Shown here piece after piece: positions 1-6,549 of a DNA stretch of 8,453 bases (its first letter is position 1; every line of letters starts with the position of its first letter). The notes below the pieces were generated by a model, which did no database searches, was not told the origin of the DNA, and was given only the letters and a program-made list of their open reading frames with translations. The stretch spans positions 1 through 8,453 of the forward strand of contig CAYUFL010000055.1 in assembly GCA_964444065.1 (NCBI GenBank), in the 5' to 3' direction. Source of the stretch: JBGMEA01 sp964444065. Its GTDB lineage: Bacteria; Bacillota; Clostridia; Eubacteriales; Anaerofustaceae. A program made the position numbers and the translations under genes.

Positions 1-206
1 TTATATCAGATAGATGGGAGAATATCTTTGTTTAGTAGTTTTGTTCATTCTTTATCTTCTAAATTGCGATGAATGGAACTCCTATTTTAGTTGCAAAACA
101 CATAGCTCTTTCTTTTTTTGGAAATCATATCGCTATTATTCAACAAACTCCGTTTCCGTTGCAGCTAGAAAACCAACAGAATCAATCCTTGTACCCAAAC
201 ACAGCT
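1..206. other. Left-edge AT-rich stretch with no supported gene
   Basis: I see no convincing gene here. The open frames on the plus strand (14-208 and 69-302) have no good ribosome binding site, low-complexity Phe/Tyr/Ser-rich translations and no family resemblance. The stretch lies downstream of the transporter gene and is probably intergenic, possibly the 3' flank of a gene beyond the left edge. The hairpins at 207-239 and 281-305 are listed separately. Confidence 0.5.
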
Positions 207-239
207 AAAAGTAGACATGTTTGTTTCATGCCTACTTTT
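207..239 (-). terminator. Imperfect terminator-like hairpin
   Basis: Arms 207-219 (AAAAGTAGACATG) and 227-239 (CATGCCTACTTTT) pair over 13 positions with one A/C mismatch around a 7-nt loop. On the minus strand the stem ends in TTTT, about 80 nt past the transporter stop, so it could end that transcript. The symmetric A/T ends mean it could also act on plus-strand transcription from outside the window. Confidence 0.5.
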
Positions 240-280
240 ACTTTTAAAATTCAAAACGTTTTATTTTCAACAGTCTTATA

Positions 281-305
281 TCATTACAGATCAATACTGT
301 AATGA
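281..305 (-). terminator. Perfect 9-bp hairpin just after the transporter stop
   Basis: TCATTACAG (281-289) pairs perfectly with CTGTAATGA (297-305) around a 7-nt loop, 15 nt beyond the transporter stop codon. No U-tract follows on the minus strand, so it is more likely a 3'-end stabilising stem or a weak terminator that acts together with the hairpin at 207-239. Confidence 0.35.
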
Positions 306-320
306 GCAAAGCTTGATTGA

Positions 321-1703
321 CTAATTTTTTCGGCTGTTAATTTCAGACTGATATAACAATACCTTTTCTTTGGTCAATTTGAATCCAAAGACCAACAACA
401 GTACACTGATCAAAGTAGCAATTGCAGGGATCAGGAAGAAGCCGTTTGCAATACCATCTTTGAGCGCTTGCGTTGCATCAGCGGGGTTGATTTTCGCATC
501 GAAATTAGCTGCTGCCAAACACGCTGAGATGATGATACCTCTGGTTACAATTGCAACTTTCAACGGCAGGTTCTGCAGTCCCATAATCCAACCGGACGCA
601 TTTTTACCGGTTTTCCATTCTCCGTAAACAACACAATCCGCAAACAGTGCCGGGATCAACGAATAGTTTGCGCCGTAACCATATTGTCCGATACAAAGCA
701 ATACGATTACACCGATCGGTCCGAGCGTAGCCCAAGCAAATTTACAAATCACCAAAGCGACCGTCATAATAATGAAGTTCACGATAACCGCTGTTCTTGT
801 AGACAATTTGTTCGCCCAGAATTTACCTGTGTAAGCACCGACAACACCAATCAGGTTAACGATCATGATATAAGTCGAATACAGCGCGGGAGCCTGTGCA
901 ACATATTTGAAGTAATAAATCGCGATACCTGCAAGAACGAAGTTAAACATCCATCTAGACAGATCGGCAAGAATCAGCATAAGCAACGGGACATTGGTGA
1001 ACAATGTTTTTGCCAGATCGCCGACGCTTGTTTTCGCTTGATCTGCTTTCGGTTTGGCCATTTCTTCCGCACCGGTTTCTTCGTAACCGTCAAACATTTT
1101 AAAGTGAATGAAATATCCGACTGCCATGATAATACCGAAAACAAACGCTGCTGCGGCGTATTTATTGACTTCGCCGACGATTCCAGCAAATAAGGTCGCT
1201 GCAGGAACGACAACATATGCAAAAATAACTTTCGCAACGTTACTCCATGCACCCCTAGTTGCTGCGAGCTGAGATCGATCTTCCGGGGTTTTTGCCGCAA
1301 CCGATATCATTGATACATTTGCAACATATCCGATATTCCACAGCATATGACTTAAAACTGTAGCTGCAATGATGATAACGATGCTCATTGTGCCATCGCC
1401 GATTTTCATAAATTGGAAAGCGTAGATAAACGGTACCGTCCAAGGTAGCAGAATCAGCCATGAGCGATAGCGTCCATATTTCATCGGCTTAACACTGTTC
1501 AAAATCGCGCCATAAACCCATGAGAGACACGCATCGATCGTGCTGGCTACCGTAGTAATAAATGCTACAGTTGCCAACGGGAACATAGCCAGATTTGTCA
1601 AGAAAAAGGTAAAGAAATAACCTTCAATACTCGACATTAAGGTGAATAGCAAATCACCAATACCGTAAAAGATTTTCAGGCTTTTACTTAAGTCTTTCTT
1701 CAT
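321..1703 (-). CDS. GPH-type (MFS_2) cation symporter, substrate unknown
   Basis: This is a 460-residue integral membrane protein with about twelve hydrophobic segments in two halves, joined by a charged cytoplasmic loop near residues 204-230. It matches the glycoside-pentoside-hexuronide:cation symporter group of the major facilitator superfamily. Diagnostic traits are the N-terminal YGIGD (13-17), Asp57 in the second helix region, the loop KYGRYRSWL (75-83), PEDRSQLAATR (140-150), and the C-half ADCVVYGEWKTGKNASGW (355-372), equivalent to the family's aD-x-x-x-Y/E-x-x-TG signature. Length is normal for the family. The ATG at 1703 is supported by AGGAGGT four nucleotides upstream (1707-1713). 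The family imports sugars or related anionic solutes with Na+ or H+; the substrate cannot be read from the sequence. The gene is divergent from the DUF3237 gene and shares its control region, so the two may respond to the same compound. A link to ethanolamine uptake is not supported. Confidence 0.88.
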   Translation of the reverse strand: MKKDLSKSLKIFYGIGDLLFTLMSSIEGYFFTFFLTNLAMFPLATVAFITTVASTIDACLSWVYGAILNSVKPMKYGRYRSWLILLPWTVPFIYAFQFMKIGDGTMSIVIIIAATVLSHMLWNIGYVANVSMISVAAKTPEDRSQLAATRGAWSNVAKVIFAYVVVPAATLFAGIVGEVNKYAAAAFVFGIIMAVGYFIHFKMFDGYEETGAEEMAKPKADQAKTSVGDLAKTLFTNVPLLMLILADLSRWMFNFVLAGIAIYYFKYVAQAPALYSTYIMIVNLIGVVGAYTGKFWANKLSTRTAVIVNFIIMTVALVICKFAWATLGPIGVIVLLCIGQYGYGANYSLIPALFADCVVYGEWKTGKNASGWIMGLQNLPLKVAIVTRGIIISACLAAANFDAKINPADATQALKDGIANGFFLIPAIATLISVLLLVFGFKLTKEKVLLYQSEINSRKN

Positions 1704-1821
1704 AAGACCTCCTAAAATAAATATTTTTATGAAAACTTTAAAAAGTTTACATTTACCAAATATGGATCGTTTTGTAATCGAACAAAATTTTAATTAATAT
1801 TAAAAATGATTTATTTGCTAA

Positions 1822-1850
1822 AATTTATCATAATTTGAAAATAGTGTCAA
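1822..1850 (-). promoter_or_regulatory. Putative sigma-A promoter for the transporter
   Basis: On the minus strand TTGACA (1845-1850) is followed after 17 nt by TAAATT (1822-1827), preceded by TG one base upstream (extended -10 pattern). It would give a leader of about 110 nt before the transporter ATG. A GTGCAAAA motif (1863-1870) lies 12 bp upstream of the -35 box. Confidence 0.55.
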
Positions 1851-1862
1851 TTATATAAAGGT

Positions 1863-1991
1863 GTGCAAAACGTGTGATTACACATGTTTATGCGAATGCC
1901 TCAATATTGACAATGTCCGCAGTGCAATTTGCACACTCAGCATCCATTTCAATTTTCATGTCATAATATCTATTGACACCCTTTTTTGCAC
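1863..1991. promoter_or_regulatory. Candidate shared operator: repeated GTGCAAA/TTTGCAC motifs
   Basis: Between the divergent promoters lies a perfect 13-bp palindrome, GTGCAA-T-TTGCAC, at 1922-1934. The same half-site recurs as GTGCAAAA at 1863-1870 and as TTTGCAC at 1985-1991, the latter inside the spacer of the DUF3237 promoter. The three copies are about 60 bp apart. A second dyad, TGTG-ATTA-CACA, occupies 1873-1884. This is the pattern expected of operators bound by a dimeric regulator acting on both promoters. No regulator gene is in the window, so its identity is open. Confidence 0.45.
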
Positions 1992-2002
1992 GGGCTTATA
2001 AT
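1973..2002 (+). promoter_or_regulatory. Consensus sigma-A promoter for the DUF3237 gene
   Basis: TTGACA (1973-1978) and TATAAT (1997-2002) are both perfect consensus boxes, separated by 18 bp. Transcription would start near 2009, leaving a leader of about 55 nt. TTTGCAC (1985-1991) in the spacer is a half-site of the upstream palindrome, so a repressor bound here would block RNA polymerase. Confidence 0.8.
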
Positions 2003-2063
2003 GCAACCATTGTTTATCGAATTCGAGCCATATAATAAAAATTATAATTTCAGGAGATATGAT

Positions 2064-2543
2064 ATGGATTTAAATGCATTACCAAACCCGAAACTGGAAG
2101 AAGTCTTCAAATTGGAAGCCGGCTTGAACAAGCCGATCGTGGTCGGTCAGGATACAAAACACGGAAGAAGACAGTTGATTGTTGTTCCTGGCGGCGGTGT
2201 CGTGAGCGGAAAAATCAGCGGCAAGCTCATGGAAGGCGGCGTTGACAGCCAAATCATCAGACCCGATGGATTTGTTGATCTTTCTGCACGATACGGAATT
2301 GAGTTGGATACCGGAGAAACTGTATATATTCAAAACGACGGCATTCGCAGAGTAGATCCCGCATTTGCCGCCGAAGTTGCCGCAGGCAACATCGTCGATC
2401 CTAAATACATCTACTTTGCAACAGTACCGAAATTTGAAGTGTATTCGGAAAACCTCCGTTGGATGGAGCAATCGATCTTTATTTGTTCTGCTGTAAGACT
2501 CCCCGAAAAGGTAATCCTCAGATATTTTGAAGTTGTTTATTAA
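2064..2543 (+). CDS. DUF3237 (UPF0311) family protein
   Basis: A 159-residue soluble protein of unknown biochemical function that covers a full DUF3237 domain. Recognisable family features are GRRQLIVVPGGGVVSGKISG (35-54), then GGVDSQIIRPDGFVDLSARY (58-77), the turn LDTGETVYIQNDGIRR (81-96), and the closing block YFATVPKFEV (117-126) with FICSAVRLPEKVILRYFEV (139-157). I chose the ATG at 2064 because AGGAG (2052-2056) lies seven nucleotides upstream. An upstream in-frame ATG would start near the predicted +1 of the promoter at 1973-2002. The family is a small beta-barrel-like fold that in other bacteria often sits near catabolic genes. Here it is divergent from a GPH symporter and probably co-regulated with it, suggesting a role in using the transported compound; that is inference only. 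Confidence 0.85.
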   Translation: MDLNALPNPKLEEVFKLEAGLNKPIVVGQDTKHGRRQLIVVPGGGVVSGKISGKLMEGGVDSQIIRPDGFVDLSARYGIELDTGETVYIQNDGIRRVDPAFAAEVAAGNIVDPKYIYFATVPKFEVYSENLRWMEQSIFICSAVRLPEKVILRYFEVVY

Positions 2544-2586
2544 CTTAATTGCTAACTACGACAATTTTCATAAAGTCCTTTAAAAT

Positions 2587-2620
2587 CGAGAAAACCCACC
2601 TATTCAGGTGGGTTTTCTCG
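2587..2620. terminator. Strong bidirectional terminator between DUF3237 and eut
   Basis: A perfect 15-bp stem, CGAGAAAACCCACCT (2587-2601) and AGGTGGGTTTTCTCG (2606-2620), encloses a 4-nt loop ATTC. The GC core is flanked by A-rich and T-rich runs on the two sides, so it can work in both directions. It sits 43 nt after the DUF3237 stop and separates this gene from the eut genes that converge on it. Confidence 0.85.
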
Positions 2621-2756
2621 TGGCATCTATTATATATACTGAATATAATGCAAGAATTCGCAGTGTATCCGAAAGTAAATCGAAATCATACCCGCTCTGC
2701 TGTGTCATTGACCAGCATCTGCGAAACATGAAGAACATACATTTTGGTATCCCTAA

Positions 2757-2771
2757 GAAACGCGGCGTTTC
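2757..2771. repeat. 15-bp perfect palindrome after the eutC remnant
   Basis: GAAACGC-G-GCGTTTC is a perfect dyad 18 nt beyond the stop of the C-terminal eutC frame. As RNA it gives a short stem with a tight 3-nt loop, followed on the minus strand by TTAG only, so it is at best a weak terminator or 3'-end stem. The 2621-2756 stretch beside it holds no gene I can support. Confidence 0.4.
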
Positions 2772-2789
2772 CTTGTGTACAGTTTATAC

Positions 2790-2963
2790 TTATAATTTCA
2801 AATCGACACCGCTGATCTTCTCTCTCATCATTTTCGCAATAAACGAAACAATTTGTGCCCCTGCTTCCACAGGAGGTATGCCATTCTTGTGAATATTTGA
2901 TATGACATTTCTTTGGGATTCTGGTTTTTGCGTTCCGGATTCATAAGCCAAATATGCGCTCAT
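2790..2963 (-). CDS. eutC: EutC C-terminal fragment (57 aa), possible separate polypeptide
   Basis: This frame encodes the last 57 residues of EutC, starting at ATG 2963-2961 and ending with TAA at 2792-2790. The ATG overlaps the TGA that ends the upstream fragment (ATGA). It replaces the Leu expected at the EutC position, after which SAYLAYESG and SNIHKNGIPPVEAGAQIV (residues 22-39) follow the family closely. An AGGGAG (2967-2972) lies only three nucleotides upstream, short for de novo initiation but compatible with termination-reinitiation. It may be translated as a stand-alone piece that docks with the 199-residue fragment, or it may simply be the remnant of a frameshifted gene. Confidence 0.5.
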   Translation of the reverse strand: MSAYLAYESGTQKPESQRNVISNIHKNGIPPVEAGAQIVSFIAKMMREKISGVDLKL

Positions 2964-3559
2964 GCTCTCCCTGTCGCAAGTCCCGGTCTCTCTCCGATTA
3001 AAATGATTGTTACTTTGGCATTCAGCACTTCACTGATTTGATCCATTACGGCCACTCTGGCATATCTCACATAAATCGGATTGCCCAAAAGATAACCCTC
3101 CGATTTCAATCCGTCCGTTAACATCGGGTAAATATCCGAGAGATTCGCTCCAATCGCAGGCGCACTCAGACCGTCACCGACAATAATCTGCACATCCGGA
3201 TTGTGTGTGCATTGTTCTTTGATCCGCATCAGTGTTTCTTCGGAAACACGCCTGCCCAAATCAGGTCTTGTGATATATTCGTCTTTATCGGCACATAAAC
3301 TTTGCACTTTTAAAAAACCAAATGATTCAGGGATCGTTTCATCAGCCTCAGATAATACCGCATCCATCGCAACTGCATGATCAGCCCGAAACCGTAAATA
3401 GGTCTCTGTTTTCATCCTGCATCCTGCTTTGCCTACACAAATCCTGGCCATTGTGCGTTTTTTCAGCGCCGCACAAATATCGTAATCAGAGGAGTTCTGA
3501 ATGGATAGACCTTTGGATAAATCAACGGCCGAAATGTCTCTTACTTCATCTTCCCTCAT
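2960..3559 (-). CDS. eutC: EutC N-terminal fragment (199 aa), ethanolamine ammonia-lyase small subunit
   Basis: The small subunit caps EutB and helps hold adenosylcobalamin at the subunit interface. Family blocks are present in order: RTMARICVGKAG (35-46), RFRADHAVAMDAV (57-69), YITRPDLGRR (95-104), VQIIVGDGLSAPAI (123-136), RYARVAVMDQI (165-175) and VTIILIGERPGL (183-194). The ATG at 3559 overlaps the eutB stop (ATGA), and GGGAGGT (3566-3572) lies six nucleotides upstream, so translation is coupled to eutB. The frame ends at TGA 2962-2960, losing about 57 residues that contain the conserved SNIH...PPVEA block. Without those residues the subunit is unlikely to work unless the fragment encoded at 2790-2963 complements it. 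Confidence 0.85.
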   Translation of the reverse strand: MREDEVRDISAVDLSKGLSIQNSSDYDICAALKKRTMARICVGKAGCRMKTETYLRFRADHAVAMDAVLSEADETIPESFGFLKVQSLCADKDEYITRPDLGRRVSEETLMRIKEQCTHNPDVQIIVGDGLSAPAIGANLSDIYPMLTDGLKSEGYLLGNPIYVRYARVAVMDQISEVLNAKVTIILIGERPGLATGRA

Positions 3560-4926
3560 CCCAGTACCTCCCGAGCAAAGATGGATGGATCTCCCGATCT
3601 CTCAGTAAGCCTTCCGTCTTTCATAATGCCCAACTCTTCCATTCTCTTTTCAAATTCAGGCATTGGACGCTTATTGCTGATTTCTCTTAAAGCTGCCACA
3701 TCATGATACGAAGATGATTGATACATGAGCATGATATCATCTCCTGCGGGAATTCCCATGATAAAATTAGTTCCTGCATTGGACAAGAGCATACCCAAAT
3801 TCTCCAAATCGTTCTGATCGGCTCTCATATGATTCGTATAACAAACATCGCACCCCATCGGTACTCCCGTAAGTTTTCCCATAAAATGATCCTCCAGACC
3901 TGCGCGGATCACCTGTGCCCCGTCATAAAGATATTCGGGACCGATAAATCCAACCACGGTATTGACACAATAAGGATGGTAGCGTTTCGCAAACCCGTAG
4001 CAACGCGCTTCCATAACCAACTGATCCGCACCGTTATGCCCTTCGGAGGACAGTTCAGAACCTTGCCCTGTTTCAAAATACATAAAATTCGGGCCTTTGG
4101 AACTTTTCAGCTCTTTCATCATCGCATAGGCATCATCGATCATGGATGTACTGATTCCGAATGCAGTATTGGATATTTGAGAACCCGCAATTGACTGAAA
4201 CATCAAATCCATCGGACTTCCCCGTCTCAATGCCTCCATTTGTGTTGTCATATGCGAGAGTACGCAATTCTGCGTAGGTATTTTCCATTGATCAATAAAA
4301 TCACGGAATGCGCTCAGTATCTTATCGGTCTGATCCACAGTATCGATCGCAGGATTCAGCCCGATCATTGCGTCTCCGCTGGCGTAGGAGATACCCTCAA
4401 ATACCGAAGCCATAACCCCTTCCACACTGTCTGTCGGATGATTCGGTTGCAATCTGGAAGCCAACGTCCCGGGAAGACCGATCGTCGTATTGCAGGTAGC
4501 CGTCACAATTAATTTCTTTGATGCGACAACGAGATCCAGATTGCTCATCAGTTTTGCGACTCCCGCAATCACTTCCGCTGTCAATCCATCCCGAATACTT
4601 TCTATTGCTCTGCTTGGAGATTCCAAGATAAATTCTCGAAGTTCACCGATCGTCATTGCATTGATTTTACAATATGATTTCTCATTGACCGCATCCTGAA
4701 TTACTCTTGTCACTTCATCCCGTTCATAACACACCATTGGATTGTTACGCAAATCAGAAACGGTCAAATCTGCCAATACTACCTTTGCCGCAACCCGTTC
4801 TGCCGCATCGGCAGCAGCAATACCGGCGAGCCTGTCACCGGCTTTTACTTCGTTGGATTTTGCCAATACTTCTTTTATCGAATGGAATTGATACGTTTTC
4901 CCCAATAATGTTGTTTTCAACTTCAT
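3556..4926 (-). CDS. eutB: Ethanolamine ammonia-lyase large subunit
   Basis: EutB is the catalytic TIM-barrel subunit of AdoCbl-dependent ethanolamine ammonia-lyase, which converts ethanolamine to acetaldehyde and ammonia through a radical mechanism. The 456-residue product aligns end to end with enteric EutB (453 residues), from MKLKTTLLGKTYQF to TERSGDPSIF. With an offset of two, the substrate and catalytic residues known from enteric EutB are all kept: Arg158 and Gln160 in ASRLQPN, Asn191 in GLNPAID, Glu285 in YFETGQGSELS, and Asp360 in GCDVCYTNH. The loop NTVVGFIGPEYLYDGAQVIR (322-341) is also intact. The ATG at 4926 has an in-frame TAA six nucleotides upstream and an AGGGAG ribosome site, so the start is firm. 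It lies 126 bp downstream of eutA, likely on the same transcript, and overlaps eutC by four bases. The gene looks fully functional. Confidence 0.97.
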   Translation of the reverse strand: MKLKTTLLGKTYQFHSIKEVLAKSNEVKAGDRLAGIAAADAAERVAAKVVLADLTVSDLRNNPMVCYERDEVTRVIQDAVNEKSYCKINAMTIGELREFILESPSRAIESIRDGLTAEVIAGVAKLMSNLDLVVASKKLIVTATCNTTIGLPGTLASRLQPNHPTDSVEGVMASVFEGISYASGDAMIGLNPAIDTVDQTDKILSAFRDFIDQWKIPTQNCVLSHMTTQMEALRRGSPMDLMFQSIAGSQISNTAFGISTSMIDDAYAMMKELKSSKGPNFMYFETGQGSELSSEGHNGADQLVMEARCYGFAKRYHPYCVNTVVGFIGPEYLYDGAQVIRAGLEDHFMGKLTGVPMGCDVCYTNHMRADQNDLENLGMLLSNAGTNFIMGIPAGDDIMLMYQSSSYHDVAALREISNKRPMPEFEKRMEELGIMKDGRLTERSGDPSIFAREVLG

Positions 4927-5052
4927 TTTTTACTCCCTGCAGACCACCATGGTATGCGAACATCTATTCCGATTTTTCGGATATCTCCTATTTTGTCTTG
5001 CATACTTCGAATAAATTATGTTTCAAATTCCGGAAATGCATATATGCAAAAC

Positions 5053-6459
5053 TTATGAGTTGTATAACAATGTTTTAATCACAATCGGCACAGCGTAACC
5101 GACCGGTTTTCCGATATCAATATAGTCTCCCCGCCCGAAATCAACTCCGTCCAAACAAATAACGGGTTTCGCACAATGGGTTTGCAGTCGAATCATCTGA
5201 TACAGCGCTTTTGCAAAATCTTCCTGCATCAATACGATAATGGCACCTTGTTTCATTTTGTAGAGCTGCACGATCTGGGCCGCTAAAATCTTTAATTCGG
5301 TGTAAGTGGGACTTCGTTTGCCTATTATTCCCAACGCCGGAGTATCATCTTCGTAAAGCACCATGAAAGGCGCAGTTTCTTCTGCAAGATTACACCAATT
5401 CTGCGGCGGTGCATCTGATTTCATAATCGGTATATTTCTGATCGGAAGAATTTTCTCGTCAAATCCAACCGTACTTCCGCTGACTGATAAGGTGTGATTC
5501 CCCGCACCGATCACGGTCGCCATAATGTTCTCTTTCGGAATGAACAGTTGTTTGGCAAAAGGTCTAAATGCATTTTTCAGTTTCTGCCCCAAAATCGGTC
5601 CGATATCACCATATTCAAGTGACTTTTCAAACAGAATACCGGTATCGCCGTACCCCGAACAATCGCCCATACACGCACCCACACCACCCGAAACAGAAAA
5701 AAAATCAATCCCTTCGGGAACAACCAATTCTGTTATATATAAGCGCTTAGCTTCTTCCGTTATCATTTTCAGTCCACACGCCTGCAGACAATCATCTGCC
5801 AAAGATTCACACAAGCGCTCCAGCGATTCCCATTGCACGGGTTCTCCCAGCGTGATCGAAAGACCTGTTGCGTCAATAATAAATTGGATTCGATCCGATA
5901 TGTATGTGATACGCATATCGCTGTCAAATCGGATCAGACGTGCCCCGATATCCATTGCAAAAGTCTGTGCCAATTCTCCTTTGTCAAATACCGCCGCATT
6001 CAACGTCCCGCCGCCGATATCCAGATTCAGAATTTTTTTATTTTTTTTCTTTGACTCTTCATAAATCCCGGCTCCGCGTGCCGCCAGAACAGACTCCAAT
6101 TTCGCTCCGGCCGTCGCAACGACAAAATCTCCCAAATATTCGGATAGTGTCTTGTTAACCTGCCGCGCATTTTCTTTTCTCGCCGTTTCACCTGTAATAA
6201 TCACAGCGCCGGTCTTGATCTTCTCTTTCGGAATTCCGCTCTGATCAAGTGCATAGCATATTTTCTCTTTGATTCCGTCAAAATCAATCAGCCCATTTTT
6301 TTGCAACTGTGTGAAAAAAACAGGACTTTGGTAAACCATTTGCACGTGATCAACGCAAGTAACCGGAAGCAGAGAACTCCCCAGTTTCGTTGATATGCAG
6401 ATATTACTGATCATGATCTCTGTTGTGCTTGTTCCGATATCAACCCCGATACTGTACAT
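5053..6459 (-). CDS. eutA: Ethanolamine ammonia-lyase reactivating factor
   Basis: EutA is an ATP-dependent chaperone-like reactivase that releases inactivated cobalamin from EutBC so fresh AdoCbl can bind. The 468-residue product has the actin/Hsp70-like ATPase signatures in order: phosphate-1 loop GVDIGTSTTE (5-14), phosphate-2 LNLDIGGGT (144-152), a glycine block SVSGGVGACMGDCSGYGD (255-272), and the adenosine-side IGAGNHTLSVSGST (317-330). Length is typical. I chose ATG 6459 over the in-frame GTG at 6465 because AAGG (6467-6470) is seven nucleotides from the ATG but only one from the GTG. It is the first gene of the eutA-eutB-eutC unit. The coding strand has an A8-T-A7 run at about 6033-6050, encoding Lys/Asn-rich residues just before LNLDIGGG; it is slippage-prone, but the frame is intact here. 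The 126-bp gap to eutB holds only a small TCCGA/TCGGA hairpin and no supported gene. Confidence 0.95.
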   Translation of the reverse strand: MYSIGVDIGTSTTEIMISNICISTKLGSSLLPVTCVDHVQMVYQSPVFFTQLQKNGLIDFDGIKEKICYALDQSGIPKEKIKTGAVIITGETARKENARQVNKTLSEYLGDFVVATAGAKLESVLAARGAGIYEESKKKNKKILNLDIGGGTLNAAVFDKGELAQTFAMDIGARLIRFDSDMRITYISDRIQFIIDATGLSITLGEPVQWESLERLCESLADDCLQACGLKMITEEAKRLYITELVVPEGIDFFSVSGGVGACMGDCSGYGDTGILFEKSLEYGDIGPILGQKLKNAFRPFAKQLFIPKENIMATVIGAGNHTLSVSGSTVGFDEKILPIRNIPIMKSDAPPQNWCNLAEETAPFMVLYEDDTPALGIIGKRSPTYTELKILAAQIVQLYKMKQGAIIVLMQEDFAKALYQMIRLQTHCAKPVICLDGVDFGRGDYIDIGKPVGYAVPIVIKTLLYNS

Positions 6460-6466
6460 ATTCACA

Positions 6467-6471
6467 CCTTC
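6467..6471 (-). promoter_or_regulatory. Ribosome binding site deciding the eutA start
   Basis: GAAGG on the minus strand lies seven nucleotides upstream of ATG 6459 and only one from the alternative GTG 6465, favouring the ATG. Confidence 0.6.
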
Positions 6472-6524
6472 ATCAGCCCCGTTTTCGCTTTTCTGCCTGT
6501 CGTCAAAGCACCGATTGGATATAC

Positions 6525-6549
6525 AGAAAAAGGCGTTTATGGACGCCTT
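6525..6549 (-). terminator. Terminator-like hairpin in the eutA leader
   Basis: On the minus strand AAGGCGT (6543-6549) pairs with ACGCCTT (6530-6536) around a 6-nt loop CCATAA, and the stem runs into five U residues (6527-6531). It lies between the eutA promoter and eutA, starting only about 8 nt after the predicted +1. It could terminate most transcripts early (attenuation), cap and stabilise the 5' end, or be a DNA dyad bound by a regulator. Only one hairpin fits in the leader, and its loop does not show the A1/G4 pattern I recall for EutV (ANTAR) targets. Confidence 0.6.

Larger units (their letters stand above)
2790..3559 (-). pseudogene. eutC: eutC, ethanolamine ammonia-lyase small subunit, split by a frameshift
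   Basis: Taken together, two frames encode one complete EutC of 256 residues once a single missing base is restored near 2962. The first frame (2960-3559) ends after GERPGLATGRA. The next frame continues with SAYLAYESG, then ISNIHKNGIPPVEAGAQIV, which matches enteric EutC (LSCYAVYS, ISNIHQGGTPPVEAAAVIV) without a gap. A deleted C in the context GCACTGAGC would give the observed GCATGAGC. The break is not in a homopolymer, which makes a trivial read error less likely but does not exclude it. Everything after the break is still conserved, so the lesion is recent, is an error, or is tolerated because both halves are made. Relative to E. coli EutC (295 residues) the protein also starts about 39 residues later and lacks the enteric N-terminal targeting segment. 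Confidence 0.8.

Noticed and set aside
684..1193. 169-codon plus-strand frame inside the transporter gene
   Set aside because: Antisense shadow with His/Asn/Cys-rich composition and no ribosome site. The opposite frame is a recognisable membrane transporter.
1873..1884. CRP-like site TGTG-ATTA-CACA
   Set aside because: The spacing differs from the TGTGA-N6-TCACA consensus and the gene content suggests Bacillota, where this enteric-type control is not expected. Kept only as an unassigned dyad.
5525..6064. 179-codon plus-strand frame inside eutA
   Set aside because: Antisense shadow of a clearly conserved EutA. Composition is Ser/Pro/Arg-rich and no initiation signals are present.
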